DNA of 64,000 bases, taken from assembly GCF_001956215.1 (NCBI RefSeq), contig NZ_MRTQ01000017.1:1-64000 (forward strand). The letters are read 5' to 3'. The stretch is from Paenibacillus sp. FSL R5-0490 (GTDB lineage: Bacteria; Bacillota; Bacilli; Bacillales; Cytobacillaceae). Of the stretch, positions 15,716 through 24,597 are shown piece by piece (the stretch's first letter is position 1; the number at the start of each line of letters is the position of its first letter). The translations under genes and the position numbers were made by a program. Under the pieces are notes generated by a model that had not been told where the DNA came from, ran no database searches, and saw nothing but the letters and a program-made list of their open reading frames with translations.

Positions 15716-16441
15716 ATGAGAAATAATAAATATTTAGTGATTTATGAGGAGCTTGCCCAGCAAATCCAGGAAGGCAAGTATCCCGCCAGATCCATTCTGC
15801 CATCTGAACATGAATTGACGGAGATGTATTCCACTTCAAGGGAAACCATCCGCAAAGCATTGAATTTGCTTGCACAAAACGGTTTTATTCAGAAAATCCG
15901 CGGAAAAGGCTCGATGGTCCTTGATTTGAAAAAGCTGCAGTTTCCCATATCGGGTCTGGTCAGCTTTAAAGAGCTGGCCGGGAAGATGGGGCAGCGTGCT
16001 GAAACGATTGTGGACGAATTTTCGCTTATTCAGCCTGACGCAGAAAAGATGAAGCATCTCCATATTGATAAAGATGAAAAGGTCTGGAAAGTCTATCGGG
16101 TCCGGAAAATTGAAGATGAGCGGATTATTTTGGACAAGGACTTTTTAATTGAGAAATATGTCCCCGGCTTAACGAAGGACATATGCCAGAGCTCTATTTT
16201 TGCCTACATTGAGGGCGATCTCGGCAAAAAAATAAGCTTTGCCAAAAAGGAGTTTACAGTGGAAGAACCGACCGCTGAAGACCGCAGGCTTCTGGATATG
16301 GAAGGGTTCCATGCCATTGTCGTGGTGAAAAATTATATTTATTTTGATGATGCCACCCTTTTTCAGTACACAGAATCCAGGCACAGGCCGGACAAGTTCA
16401 GGTTTGTTGATTTTGCGAGAAGAATGGACAGCGGGGTGTAA
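15716..16441 (+). CDS. treR: GntR-family repressor, TreR-like
   Basis: About 241 residues. The N-terminal GntR winged helix has ILPSEHELTEMYSTSRETIR. The C-terminal UTRA effector domain has FPISGLVSFKELA, VYRVRKIEDE, ILDKDFLIEKYVP and ends YTESRHRPDKFRFVDFARR, very close to B. subtilis TreR, which senses trehalose 6-phosphate. The ATG at 15716 fits the family; a TTG at 15695 would add seven residues. treP and treA are not next to it here although the yfk genes that follow treR in B. subtilis are. Confidence 0.88.
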   Translation: MRNNKYLVIYEELAQQIQEGKYPARSILPSEHELTEMYSTSRETIRKALNLLAQNGFIQKIRGKGSMVLDLKKLQFPISGLVSFKELAGKMGQRAETIVDEFSLIQPDAEKMKHLHIDKDEKVWKVYRVRKIEDERIILDKDFLIEKYVPGLTKDICQSSIFAYIEGDLGKKISFAKKEFTVEEPTAEDRRLLDMEGFHAIVVVKNYIYFDDATLFQYTESRHRPDKFRFVDFARRMDSGV

Positions 16442-16453
16442 CATGCTTTTTAC

Positions 16454-16478
16454 GTTTAAGATTGTTCATTCAGGGAAA
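16454..16478 (+). promoter_or_regulatory. Sigma-B type promoter of yfkM
   Basis: GTTTAA (16454-16459), 13 bases, GGGAAA (16473-16478). This matches the general stress sigma-B consensus closely. Confidence 0.8.
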
Positions 16479-16516
16479 TCTCCTTATGTGAAGATTTTTA
16501 AAAGGAGATGGTATAG

Positions 16517-17032
16517 ATGAGTAAAAAAATCGCATGCTTAATTACCGAGATGTTCGAGGATAGTGAATACACGGAACCTGCAAAAGGCTTCAAAGAAGCA
16601 GGTCATGAAGTAGTTACAATTGAAAAGGAACAAGGCAAATCCGTTAAAGGCAAACAGGGTGAAGCCACTGTTCAAATAGATCAGAGCATTGATAACGTAA
16701 ATCCGCAGGACTTTGATGCACTGTTCCTGCCAGGCGGATTCTCACCGGATCAGCTTCGTGCCGATGATCGATTCGTCCAATTTGCGAAATCATTCATGGA
16801 CGATAAGAAACCAGTCTTCGCGATCTGCCACGGACCACAGCTGCTGCTGACAGCGAAGACTCTAGAAGGCCGCGACGCAACGGGCTACAAATCCATCCAG
16901 GTTGACATGGAATACGCAGGAGCCAAATTCCAGGACTCAGAAGTCGTCGTCTGCCAAAACCAGCTCGTCACAAGCCGCCAGCCGGAAGACATCCCGGCAT
17001 TCACACGCGAATCGCTTAAATTGTTAGGATAA
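16517..17032 (+). CDS. yfkM: DJ-1/PfpI-family general stress protein 18
   Basis: 171 residues. The class I glutamine amidotransferase-like fold has the nucleophile elbow AICHGPQLL (Cys about 105), a conserved Glu in ITEMFEDSEYTEP and LFLPGGFSPDQLR. Family members are deglycase/protease-like stress proteins; the exact substrate is disputed. Strong AAAGGAGATG site. A sigma-B type promoter 40 bases upstream and the syntenic position next to treR fit YfkM (Gsp18). Single-gene unit with terminator. Confidence 0.92.
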   Translation: MSKKIACLITEMFEDSEYTEPAKGFKEAGHEVVTIEKEQGKSVKGKQGEATVQIDQSIDNVNPQDFDALFLPGGFSPDQLRADDRFVQFAKSFMDDKKPVFAICHGPQLLLTAKTLEGRDATGYKSIQVDMEYAGAKFQDSEVVVCQNQLVTSRQPEDIPAFTRESLKLLG

Positions 17033-17043
17033 TGAAATGGACA

Positions 17044-17075
17044 GCCCTCTGCCTGATTTGGCAGGGGGTTTTTAA
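17044..17075 (+). terminator. Terminator after yfkM
   Basis: CCCTCTGCC-tgattt-GGCAGGGGG then TTTTT. Confidence 0.88.
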
Positions 17076-17150
17076 TGTTTGATTAATGTATTACTTTCAG
17101 GGATTATCCATCCGGGCTTTGATATTGGAAAATTCCTTATTAATACCGTG

Positions 17151-17290
17151 CTGATTGGAGCGGAGGGGCCTCGATCCTCGAAAATGCTGACGCATTTTCT
17201 TCGTGCGGTGTTCAATCAGGGAAGCTTATTCAATGTCCTACGGGAGTAGCGAACCAGGGGAGGTCCCGCAGCGGAAATCAGCACCCTAGC
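17151..17290 (+). repeat. GC-rich Bacillus-type repeat, family R2, short copy
   Basis: Begins CTGATTGGAGCGGAGG and contains ATCCTCGAAAATGC...GCATTTTCTTCGTGCGGTGTT, CTACGGGAGTAGCG and AGGTCCCGCAGCGGAAATCAG. The copy at 42699 has the same blocks plus an extra GC-rich stretch of about 50 bases, so this one is internally deleted. I recall similar repeats from many Bacillus genomes. Confidence 0.8.
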
Positions 17291-17321
17291 TCAACAGCTG
17301 CAAATTCAGTCATATACATAA

Positions 17322-17351
17322 ACAAAAAGCAGCCCTCAAAAGGCTGCTCCC
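17322..17351 (-). terminator. Terminator of yfkK
   Basis: Minus strand AGCAGCC-ttttgag-GGCTGCT then TTTTTG. Confidence 0.85.
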
Positions 17352-17354
17352 ATA

Positions 17355-17585
17355 TTATTTATTCTTCCTCAAATTCCCAAGCTCCTCAACCAAAGCCTGC
17401 ATTTCATTCGGACTAAAAGAATCCTTTTTCATAACAAGATCATAAATATCCTTCAATTCCTCATACATTTCCTCATCAAAATGTGAAGGCTTAATAGCAC
17501 CTAAATTCAAAACCTTCAGCTTCTCCTTAATAGCCTCAATCATAAACTCCACATTCTCAACCGATTTCTCCGATAAATTATTCAT
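17355..17585 (-). CDS. yfkK: UPF0435 protein YfkK
   Basis: About 76 residues starting [20 protein letters not shown], mostly helical and acidic, ending LGNLRKNK. Matches the small UPF0435 family in length and pattern. The ATG at 17585 is chosen: GAGGGTG lies upstream, and the longer frame would add 24 unlikely residues. Function unknown. Its location between yfkM and yfkH supports the name. Confidence 0.85.
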   Translation of the reverse strand: MNNLSEKSVENVEFMIEAIKEKLKVLNLGAIKPSHFDEEMYEELKDIYDLVMKKDSFSPNEMQALVEELGNLRKNK

Positions 17586-17761
17586 TACAGACACCCTCTC
17601 ATAGCTATGTATTAGGACGAACACACTTTTCTTATCATCTTTCCACGATATCAGCAAAATGTCAACTTAAATTAGGCTTGCATGTACCATGGAAATTAGT
17701 AGAAAATAAAGGAGAAGTTTGGACAAAATACATATAATAATACAGGAAAAGGACGAGTCAG

Positions 17762-17787
17762 GTTTCGTTAAAAGTAAAATAGGGAAA
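17762..17787 (+). promoter_or_regulatory. Sigma-B type promoter of YtxH-family gene
   Basis: GTTTCG (17762-17767), 14 bases, GGGAAA (17782-17787), 48 bases before the next gene. Confidence 0.65.
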
Positions 17788-17835
17788 AATTGAATAAAAT
17801 TTTCATATTATAATTTTACTAAAGGAGAATAAAAT

Positions 17836-18216
17836 ATGGGGAAATCATTGTTTTGGAAAGGTGTACTATATGGAGCACTTGCAGGCGGTGCGCTAAGTCT
17901 TCTTGACAAATCCACAAGGGAAACCGTTTTTGACAATTGCCGGAAAACGTCCAGCAATGTCGGCTATTACTTAAGACACCCAAGTGAAGCAGTGAATCAG
18001 GTGAAGGATGTTTCCAACAAGGTCAAAACCGCTATTGACCAGGTTAGTGAAGACGTCGCTTTTATTACTGGCACAGTGGAAGAAATAAGAGAAATGGCAC
18101 CTGAAGTAACACAGATTGTTCAGAATACAAAGCAGGCCTTTTCAGATATTAAGCTGAAGGGATCAGGCGAACTGCCGGAACAACCGGCTGACGATTCGGT
18201 TCAGATTCCGCATTAA
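17836..18216 (+). CDS. YtxH-family general stress protein
   Basis: 126 residues. A short glycine/alanine-rich hydrophobic segment (GVLYGALAGGALSLLD, residues 9-24) is followed by an amphipathic helical region (HPSEAVNQVKDVSNKVKTAI) typical of YtxH proteins. A disordered tail ends it. Probably membrane-associated. A sigma-B type promoter lies upstream, and yfkH follows 19 bases after its stop, making an operon. A second YtxH-family protein is encoded at 28217. Confidence 0.82.
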   Translation: MGKSLFWKGVLYGALAGGALSLLDKSTRETVFDNCRKTSSNVGYYLRHPSEAVNQVKDVSNKVKTAIDQVSEDVAFITGTVEEIREMAPEVTQIVQNTKQAFSDIKLKGSGELPEQPADDSVQIPH

Positions 18217-18235
18217 TAACAAGTGAGGTGTTGGA

Positions 18236-19060
18236 ATGGGACGAACTTTTTCGGCTCTGATTCCAAACTTATGGAAAAGAATAGAAGAAGATGACGTATT
18301 TGGACTTGCTGCCCAATTGGCGTATTTCTTTCTTCTCTCTCTTTTTCCTCTGCTGATTTTCCTGGTCACGCTCGTTCCCTATTTGCCGATCACGCAGCAG
18401 GATATCTTAAATGTTGTCCGTGATTTTGCGCCGGGAGAGACCATGAAGCTCATTGAAACCAATATCTATGAAATTACGCAGCGAAATGGAAAGCTGCTTT
18501 CCTTCGGGATCATCGCGACGCTCTGGTCGGCTTCAAATGGAATAAATGCCGTGGTGAAGGCTTTTAATAAGGCGTATGACGTAAAGGAAACCCGTCATTT
18601 TATTCTTGCACGCGGAATGGCGATTCTGCTGACGTTTGCGATGATTTTTGTGTTTGTAATGGCTCTGCTTCTTCCTGTTTTCGGAAGACAGATTGGCTTG
18701 TTTATTTCTTCGGAATTTGGTTTGTCAGGCCAATTTCTGGCGATATGGAATATGGTGCGCTGGTTAGTGAGCCCTTTCATCCTTTTTATGGTGTTTACAG
18801 GGTTATACTGGATTGCCCCCAATAAAAAATTAACCTGTATAAGCGCTGTGCCAGGTGCCATTTTCGCCACAGTCGGCTGGGTGCTGTCCTCGCTTGCTTT
18901 TTCATACTATGTCAGCAGCTTTGGCAATTTCTCCGCGACATATGGAAGCATTGGGGCCATAATCGTCCTTATGATCTGGTTTTACATATCCGGCATTATC
19001 ATCATTCTGGGCGGGGAAATAAATGCCATCTATTCGAAGATCAATAAAGAGGATTGCTGA
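18236..19060 (+). CDS. yfkH: YihY/BrkB-family inner membrane protein
   Basis: 274 residues, six hydrophobic helices. Family motifs include LAAQLAYFFLLSLFPLLIFL near residues 24-43, TLWSASNGINAVVKAFN in the middle, and YGSIGAIIVLMIWFYISGII near the end. Long misannotated as RNase BN, the family role is unknown. AGGTGTTGGAATG start site, co-transcribed with the YtxH gene. The position matches YfkH. Confidence 0.9.
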   Translation: MGRTFSALIPNLWKRIEEDDVFGLAAQLAYFFLLSLFPLLIFLVTLVPYLPITQQDILNVVRDFAPGETMKLIETNIYEITQRNGKLLSFGIIATLWSASNGINAVVKAFNKAYDVKETRHFILARGMAILLTFAMIFVFVMALLLPVFGRQIGLFISSEFGLSGQFLAIWNMVRWLVSPFILFMVFTGLYWIAPNKKLTCISAVPGAIFATVGWVLSSLAFSYYVSSFGNFSATYGSIGAIIVLMIWFYISGIIIILGGEINAIYSKINKEDC

Positions 19061-19139
19061 TAAAAGTTTCCTTCTTAAAAAGTCCCTCTCCGTTACACAC
19101 TAGTAATGGGGGAAAATGAATACATTGGAGGGGACCGAT

Positions 19140-19244
19140 ATGACAAAGCACACGAAAAAAGACGGCGGCACTAAGCAAAAAGGCAAAAACAAACCAAAAC
19201 AAAAAACATCCGGTTCTGCTAACGGGCAGAACGGTTACCACTAA
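19140..19244 (+). CDS. Small lysine-rich peptide (34 residues)
   Basis: MTKHTKKDGGTKQKGKNKPK followed by QKTSGSANGQNGYH. Strong TTGGAGGGG site 7 bases upstream. A second in-frame ATG at 19116 with GGGGGAAA upstream would add eight residues. Basic, Gly/Ser/Gln-containing and disordered, reminiscent of small spore proteins, but not assigned to a family. Confidence 0.6.
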   Translation: MTKHTKKDGGTKQKGKNKPKQKTSGSANGQNGYH

Positions 19245-19248
19245 ACAT

Positions 19249-19283
19249 AAAAAAGCCTGGGAATCTGAATTCCCAGGCTTTCC
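19249..19283. terminator. Bidirectional terminator
   Basis: GCCTGGGAAT-ctga-ATTCCCAGGC flanked by A-run and T-run. Serves the small basic gene and the convergent P-type ATPase gene. Confidence 0.88.
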
Positions 19284-21206
19284 TTATGATCTTAGCAGCC
19301 TCAGACTGTTTAAAATAACCAAAATGGTTGACCCTTCATGGCCGATTACACCATATGGAAGGTCAAGCAGCTGCAGGAAGTTGGATGCAATCAAAAACAT
19401 AATCACCGTGATGGAGAAGATGACATTTTGTTTGATGATGGTATTCATGCGTCTTGAAAGTTCGATGGCTTCCGCGATTTTTGGCAGGTCATTTTTCATT
19501 AAAACCACATCAGCCGTTTCAAGCGCTACATCCGTTCCTTCGCCCATGGCGATTCCGACATTGGCGGTGGCCAGGGCAGGGGCATCGTTAATTCCGTCGC
19601 CGACCATCGCGACATTGCTGTATGTTTCCTTCAGCTTTTTCAAATGCTCCACTTTGTTTTCAGGCAGGCATTCGGCAATATGTTCATTGACATGGCTTTC
19701 GCCCGCAATTGCTGCCGCTGTTGTCTGGCTGTCTCCTGTCAGCATGATCGTGTAGATTCCCTGTTTCTTTAAAAGGTCAATGGCCTGTTTGGTTTCCTCC
19801 CGGACAACATCCTTCAGGGAAAGGAGGCCGATGATTTCATCGTTTTTCTGGACAAATACAACCGTCTTTCCTTCACTTGCCATGCGGTCGGCAGCTCCGT
19901 CTGCAAATGCCACGGCCTCTGTTTTACCGACAAAAGAGGCTTTGCCGATTTTCCATTCATCATGATCAACCTTCGCTTTTACCCCGAACCCGGTAACATC
20001 TTCAATGCTCTCAGGGTGGATAAGGGACTCTGAAAGTGTGCTCTTGGCATATTTGACAATGGCATTAGCCAGCGGGTGGTTTGAATGACTTTCAATGGAT
20101 GCGACCTTTAGAAGCAGTTCTTCCCTGGAAAGCCCATCCTTGACTACAACATCGGTCACTTCCGGTTTTCCTTTTGTCAGTGTGCCGGTTTTGTCAAAGG
20201 CAATCGCCTTAAGATGGCTCAGGTTTTCGAGGTGCACACCGCCTTTAAAAAGGATGCCGTGTCTCGCTCCATTTGAGATGGCTGACAAAGTCGCAGGCAT
20301 GATCGATGCGACCAGGGCACAAGGTGATGCTACAACAAGAAGGATCATGGCCCGGTAAAAGGTTTCAGTCCAGCTCCATCCTAAAAGAAAGTGTGGAGCA
20401 AACATCATCAGAACAACTACAGCCAAAACAATTTTGACATAGGTGCCTTCAAACTTTTCAATGAAAAGCTGTGAAGGGGATTTCTCGCTTTGAGCTGATT
20501 GCACAAGCTCAATAATTTTTTGAAAAAGGGTTTCGTTATTCGGTTTTGTGATTTCAACCGTAATCGATCCGTTCAGATTCACAGTACCGGCAAATACCTG
20601 GTCATCCGCGCCTTTGGAAACAGGAAGGGATTCACCTGTGATGGCTGCTTCGTCCAGGGATGAATGGCCTTTTACAATTGTTCCATCAGAGGGAACCCGC
20701 TCACCCGGCTTTACCAGGATAAAATCCCCGATTTCAAGCTCTGAAACATGGACATGCTCCTCGGAACCGTCTGTGATCCTCAGGGCTTCTTCAGGTTGCA
20801 GCTCCATAAGAGAAGAAATTTCCTTATGGCTTTTGTTCATGGTGTAGGTTTCCAATGCACCGCTGACTGCGAAAATAAATATCAGGATGGCGCCTTCTGT
20901 CCAATAGCCGATAATGGCTGAGCCGATTGCAGCGAAGATCATCAGCATTTCAACATTCAATTCTTTATTCTCAATGGTTTCTTCGATGCCTTCTTTCGCT
21001 TTCGCAAAACCGCCGATTACGAAAGCCAGCAGGTAAGCGGCAATCGATGGTGATTCCATTCCGCTTCGGTCCAGCAGCCAGCCTGTCAGAATCAATACAC
21101 CGCTAAGAAGTGCGGCGATTAATTCAGCATGGGGTTTGATTTTTTCTAAAAGACTTTCTTCAGATCGATTGCTGCTTTTAAGCAGAGCCTTTGCCTCCAT
21201 ACTCAT
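19284..21206 (-). CDS. pfeT: P1B-type metal ATPase, PfeT/ZosA-like
   Basis: 640 residues with no N-terminal metal-binding CxxC domain. It has membrane segments, actuator loop TGES (AAITGESLPVS), the ion motif SPC in VASPCALVASIMPA, phosphorylation site DKTGTLTKGKPEV, and hinge VGDGINDAPALATA. The SPC motif and lack of a heavy-metal domain point to the P1B-4 group such as B. subtilis PfeT (formerly ZosA), a ferrous iron exporter. Cobalt or zinc remain possible. No clear PerR box was found upstream. Confidence 0.85.
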   Translation of the reverse strand: MSMEAKALLKSSNRSEESLLEKIKPHAELIAALLSGVLILTGWLLDRSGMESPSIAAYLLAFVIGGFAKAKEGIEETIENKELNVEMLMIFAAIGSAIIGYWTEGAILIFIFAVSGALETYTMNKSHKEISSLMELQPEEALRITDGSEEHVHVSELEIGDFILVKPGERVPSDGTIVKGHSSLDEAAITGESLPVSKGADDQVFAGTVNLNGSITVEITKPNNETLFQKIIELVQSAQSEKSPSQLFIEKFEGTYVKIVLAVVVLMMFAPHFLLGWSWTETFYRAMILLVVASPCALVASIMPATLSAISNGARHGILFKGGVHLENLSHLKAIAFDKTGTLTKGKPEVTDVVVKDGLSREELLLKVASIESHSNHPLANAIVKYAKSTLSESLIHPESIEDVTGFGVKAKVDHDEWKIGKASFVGKTEAVAFADGAADRMASEGKTVVFVQKNDEIIGLLSLKDVVREETKQAIDLLKKQGIYTIMLTGDSQTTAAAIAGESHVNEHIAECLPENKVEHLKKLKETYSNVAMVGDGINDAPALATANVGIAMGEGTDVALETADVVLMKNDLPKIAEAIELSRRMNTIIKQNVIFSITVIMFLIASNFLQLLDLPYGVIGHEGSTILVILNSLRLLRS

Positions 21207-21289
21207 CGTTTGTCCTCCTAAAATGGTATTATTGTTTTTCAGTTGTCTTATTGAGAAGAATAATCACATTCAATACCCCTAAAAAACGA

Positions 21290-21322
21290 CGAAAGCTGCC
21301 ACCAGATAGGTGACAGCGTTAA
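21290..21322 (-). terminator. Probable terminator downstream of yfkF
   Basis: Minus strand GCTGTCACC-tatct-GGTGGCAGC then TTTCGTCGTTTTTT. It lies about 100 bases past the yfkF stop and 85 bases before pfeT, so attenuation of read-through is also possible. Confidence 0.55.
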
Positions 21323-21419
21323 AATCAGTAATGCAGCTTGCACTATGCAATTATGGTAATCTATTACACTTATATTACTATATAACCTATGAAAAGAAAA
21401 GCTAAACAGTTACGTGAAA

Positions 21420-22598
21420 TTAAAATGACTGGCTTTTCTCCAATACCTGTTCTTTGTTCCCGAATAAGGTGACGGCACCAAATATAATCAGCAGCATCAC
21501 ACTGATAATATTGAAAAAGCTGATGGTCTTGAATAAATCAATGAAAAGGCCGCCGAAGTAGGGGCCAATCAGGCTTCCAATGCTGAAGGCTACGCCGCAA
21601 AGCAGGTTGCCTGTTGGAAGCAGGTTCTTTGGCATTAAGTCTGCCATATAGGTGATCCCAAGTGAGAAGGTTGATCCAACGGCCATGCCTGCAATGAATA
21701 GGCAAATGGTCAGCGCTAGCACGATTTCCTCGAGCAGGCTTGCTGCGACAAAGCTGATAAACCCGATAAAAAGAACACTCATTAAAACATGGCGCCTTCC
21801 GAATTTATCACTCATGATGCCTAAAGGAAGCTGGAATATGATGCCCCCGATCGCAAATGAAGTCAGCAGCAGGGAAACACTTGAAACTTCGAGCCCGATG
21901 CGCAGGCCATAGATGGGAAAGCTGCCGTTCAATGAAGCTTCTAGAAATCCGTAGCCTAATGCCGGTAGGAAGGCAACCCAGCCATATTTTGATGCTTTTG
22001 AAAAACGTTTCATTGTTTCTCTGAATGAGTTAATTTCTATGGACTGATCAGGGAAATCATTTTTTAAAGAGAATAAAAACAGCCAGGCAATCAGACAAAG
22101 AATAGAAGAAATGATAAACGGCATGGTTTCATTGATTTTAACAAGCGGTGCCATTAATGGACCCGCAGCAAATCCCACTCCGAAGAAAAGTCCGTACAGG
22201 GAGATATTCCGGCCGCGCTTATTTTCCGGAGAAAAGGATGTGATCCATGTCTGCGTTCCGAAATGCAGGGCATGGTCGCCGATGCCGATAAGAAGCCGCA
22301 GTATGAACCAGAACCAAAACGATTTCCACAGCGGAAAAAGCATGAGAGATACAACAACTAATAACCCTCCAAGGATAATGACCGGCTTGTAGCCGTATTT
22401 TCGCAATGGATATTCCATAAAAGGTGAAATTAAAAGGATACCAATATATAAACCAGTTGCATTTAAACCATTCAAACTGGAGGATATACCGTCATTCTCA
22501 AAGATAATGGCAATTAACGGCAGGAGCATTCCCTGGCTGAAGCCGGAAATGGCCACAATGCTGATGAGAATCCAAAAACGCATTGTTTCTTTATTCAT
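21420..22598 (-). CDS. yfkF: MFS transporter YfkF
   Basis: 392 residues, 12 predicted membrane segments. MFS signatures include GRNISLYGLFFGVGFAAGPL in the first half and GIMSDKFGRRHVLM between helices 8 and 9. It is probably an efflux carrier of unknown substrate. Its place after yfkH and before chaA matches B. subtilis YfkF. GAGG precedes the ATG. Confidence 0.85.
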   Translation of the reverse strand: MNKETMRFWILISIVAISGFSQGMLLPLIAIIFENDGISSSLNGLNATGLYIGILLISPFMEYPLRKYGYKPVIILGGLLVVVSLMLFPLWKSFWFWFILRLLIGIGDHALHFGTQTWITSFSPENKRGRNISLYGLFFGVGFAAGPLMAPLVKINETMPFIISSILCLIAWLFLFSLKNDFPDQSIEINSFRETMKRFSKASKYGWVAFLPALGYGFLEASLNGSFPIYGLRIGLEVSSVSLLLTSFAIGGIIFQLPLGIMSDKFGRRHVLMSVLFIGFISFVAASLLEEIVLALTICLFIAGMAVGSTFSLGITYMADLMPKNLLPTGNLLCGVAFSIGSLIGPYFGGLFIDLFKTISFFNIISVMLLIIFGAVTLFGNKEQVLEKSQSF

Positions 22599-22758
22599 AA
22601 AAAAACCTCTTTTTCTGACGTGAAGTATTAATGTCTCCTAAATGATGGTATCGGGAATAAGTTATCTTGGCAAGAGTAAGTTTATGGTCATAATAGTTTT
22701 GTTCAAAAGCAAAATAGTGTAATCTCTACTAATAATAAGATAAAAAGGGGCGATTACC

Positions 22759-23142
22759 ATGGAATTTAAAATGAAGGAAGAAGCAGGCTTTTATGCCGAT
22801 TTGCCATTCGGGCGTCTGGAGGTTTCCGGGGATGAAGAGTATGGCTTCAGGCCGTACCAGCTGCTTGTCGCTTCGCTGGCTGTTTGCAGCGGCGGTGTTC
22901 TCAGAAAAATCATGAAAAAAATGCGCATGGAATTCGAGGATATCCAAATAAAAACCAGTGTAGAAAGAAATCCTGAAATCGCTGACCGTGTGGAAAAGGT
23001 GCAAATCCACTTCATTATTAAAGGAACGAATTTAAATGAGGCGAAACTCCACAAGGCATTGGAATTGACCAGAAAGAATTGTTCAATGGTGCGCTCAGTG
23101 GAAGATAGCATTGAAATAGAAGAGACATTTGAACTTATTTAA
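22759..23142 (+). CDS. OsmC-family protein
   Basis: 127 residues. OsmC/Ohr fold with the pattern GFRPYQLLVASLAVCSGGVL (first Cys about 47) and a second Cys in TRKNCSMVRSV. Members with both cysteines reduce organic hydroperoxides. The spacing matches the YhfA-like subgroup better than Ohr, so peroxidase activity is uncertain. Good AAAAGGGGCG site. Single gene. Confidence 0.85.
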   Translation: MEFKMKEEAGFYADLPFGRLEVSGDEEYGFRPYQLLVASLAVCSGGVLRKIMKKMRMEFEDIQIKTSVERNPEIADRVEKVQIHFIIKGTNLNEAKLHKALELTRKNCSMVRSVEDSIEIEETFELI

Positions 23143-23276
23143 CATGCGGACGGGAAAGGGGATGCCTCTTTCCTGTTTTTTAATACAAGCGTACTTTTGT
23201 GAAAGGCGGGAGAATAATAGTATAATAATTCCTATAAAAATAATAAGAATTTGAAGTGGAAACGAGGTGCCCCACA

Positions 23277-24419
23277 TTGAAATTTCAAGACTTAAAAGCC
23301 GCCGAGGAAAGAATCATGCTCATGGAAGAGCTCTCACACAATTTTTTATCAAGAGCCGCTAAAAATGATGAAGAAGGCCTTTTTCCGTTTGAAAATATGA
23401 AAGAACTAAAAGAATCCGGCTACACCTCCTTGACCGTCCCTAAGCGATACGGGGGAAAAGAAATCTCCCTTTCTGAATTTCTGCACCTCCAGGAAAAGAT
23501 AGCGGAAGGTGATGGATCCACCGCCCTGTCCATTGGCTGGCATATGGGAATTATCAAAAGCCTTGGAGAGAAGAACAACTGGGATGAAGCTGTATTTAAG
23601 AAGCTGTGTGAAGATGTCAAAAAGGGTGCCCTAATGAATAACTGTGCAACAGAACCGCAGACGGGCAGCCCTACAAGGGGAGGCAAGCCTGTTACCTCTG
23701 CACGAAAAGAGGGGGATTCATGGATCATTAATGGCCGGAAAAGCTTCACAACCATGGCTCCTGTGCTGGATTATTTTAATGTGAGCGCAACGATTGAAGA
23801 AAGCGGAGAAATAGGAAACTTCCTTATTCCGGGAAATTCCGCTGGTCTGGAGATTGAGGAAACATGGGACAGCATTGCTATGAGAGGAACTGGAAGCCAT
23901 GATCTTCTTTTAAAAAATGTAAGAGTGAAGGAGGATGCGCTTGTTGAGCTGTTTCAGCCCGGCAAAAAAGGCGCGGCAGGCTGGCTTCTCCACATTCCGG
24001 CCTGTTATTTGGGTATTGCACAGGCTGCACAGGATTATGCGATTAGGTTTGCGAAAGATTACTCCCCGAACAGCATAAAGGGTGCCATCATTGATTTGCC
24101 CAATGTTCAGCAAAAAATTGGCGAGATGGAATTTGAACTCATGAGAGCACGCCATTTCCTTTATTCAGTTGCAGATAAATGGGATGAAGCAGACGATGAA
24201 ACGAGAAGCGGGATGCAGCCTGAATTGGGAGCGGTCAAGCTGGCTGTAACGAACGCGGCCATTACAGTAGTCGATTTGGCCATGCGGGTGGCAGGTGCCC
24301 GCAGTTTATCGGCAAAAAACCCGCTGCAGCGCTATTACAGGGATGTACGTGCCGGGCTGCATAACCCGCCAATGGATGATATGACAATTCAGGCATTAGC
24401 AAAAAATGCGATAAAGTAA
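23277..24419 (+). CDS. Acyl-CoA dehydrogenase-family flavoprotein
   Basis: About 380 residues. The three-domain acyl-CoA dehydrogenase fold is seen: N-terminal helices, the beta domain with NCATEPQTGSPTRGG and WIINGRKSFTTMAPV, and a C-terminal helical bundle (AGARSLSAKNPLQRYYRDVR). The middle segment (EPQTGS..RGG) and the absence of a clear catalytic Glu resemble the monooxygenase-like DszC/SfnC subgroup. TTG start at 23277 with GAGGTG 8 bases upstream. Substrate unknown. Confidence 0.8.
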   Translation: MKFQDLKAAEERIMLMEELSHNFLSRAAKNDEEGLFPFENMKELKESGYTSLTVPKRYGGKEISLSEFLHLQEKIAEGDGSTALSIGWHMGIIKSLGEKNNWDEAVFKKLCEDVKKGALMNNCATEPQTGSPTRGGKPVTSARKEGDSWIINGRKSFTTMAPVLDYFNVSATIEESGEIGNFLIPGNSAGLEIEETWDSIAMRGTGSHDLLLKNVRVKEDALVELFQPGKKGAAGWLLHIPACYLGIAQAAQDYAIRFAKDYSPNSIKGAIIDLPNVQQKIGEMEFELMRARHFLYSVADKWDEADDETRSGMQPELGAVKLAVTNAAITVVDLAMRVAGARSLSAKNPLQRYYRDVRAGLHNPPMDDMTIQALAKNAIK

Positions 24420-24424
24420 CGAAG

Positions 24425-24456
24425 AAAGCTGCTGTTTTAAACGGCAGCTTTTTATA
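24425..24456 (+). terminator. Terminator after acyl-CoA dehydrogenase gene
   Basis: AAGCTGCTG-ttttaaa-CGGCAGCTT then TTTAT. Confidence 0.82.
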
Positions 24457-24597
24457 TGCCATCCGCGGCAAGTTTGAGTTCTTCCAAAATTGGCTAAAGA
24501 GAAAGTACGTTTTACATAAACTCTCTGCATATAATCACATAGGCAGGAATGTGCAGGCAATACTAAAAAAAATTATAAAACGTAAGGAGCTAAAGAT

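Noticed and set aside
21370-21385. A PerR-box-like palindrome TTATATTACTATATAA upstream of the P-type ATPase
   Set aside because: It does not fit the 7-1-7 PerR consensus, and a terminator-like hairpin separates it from the gene.
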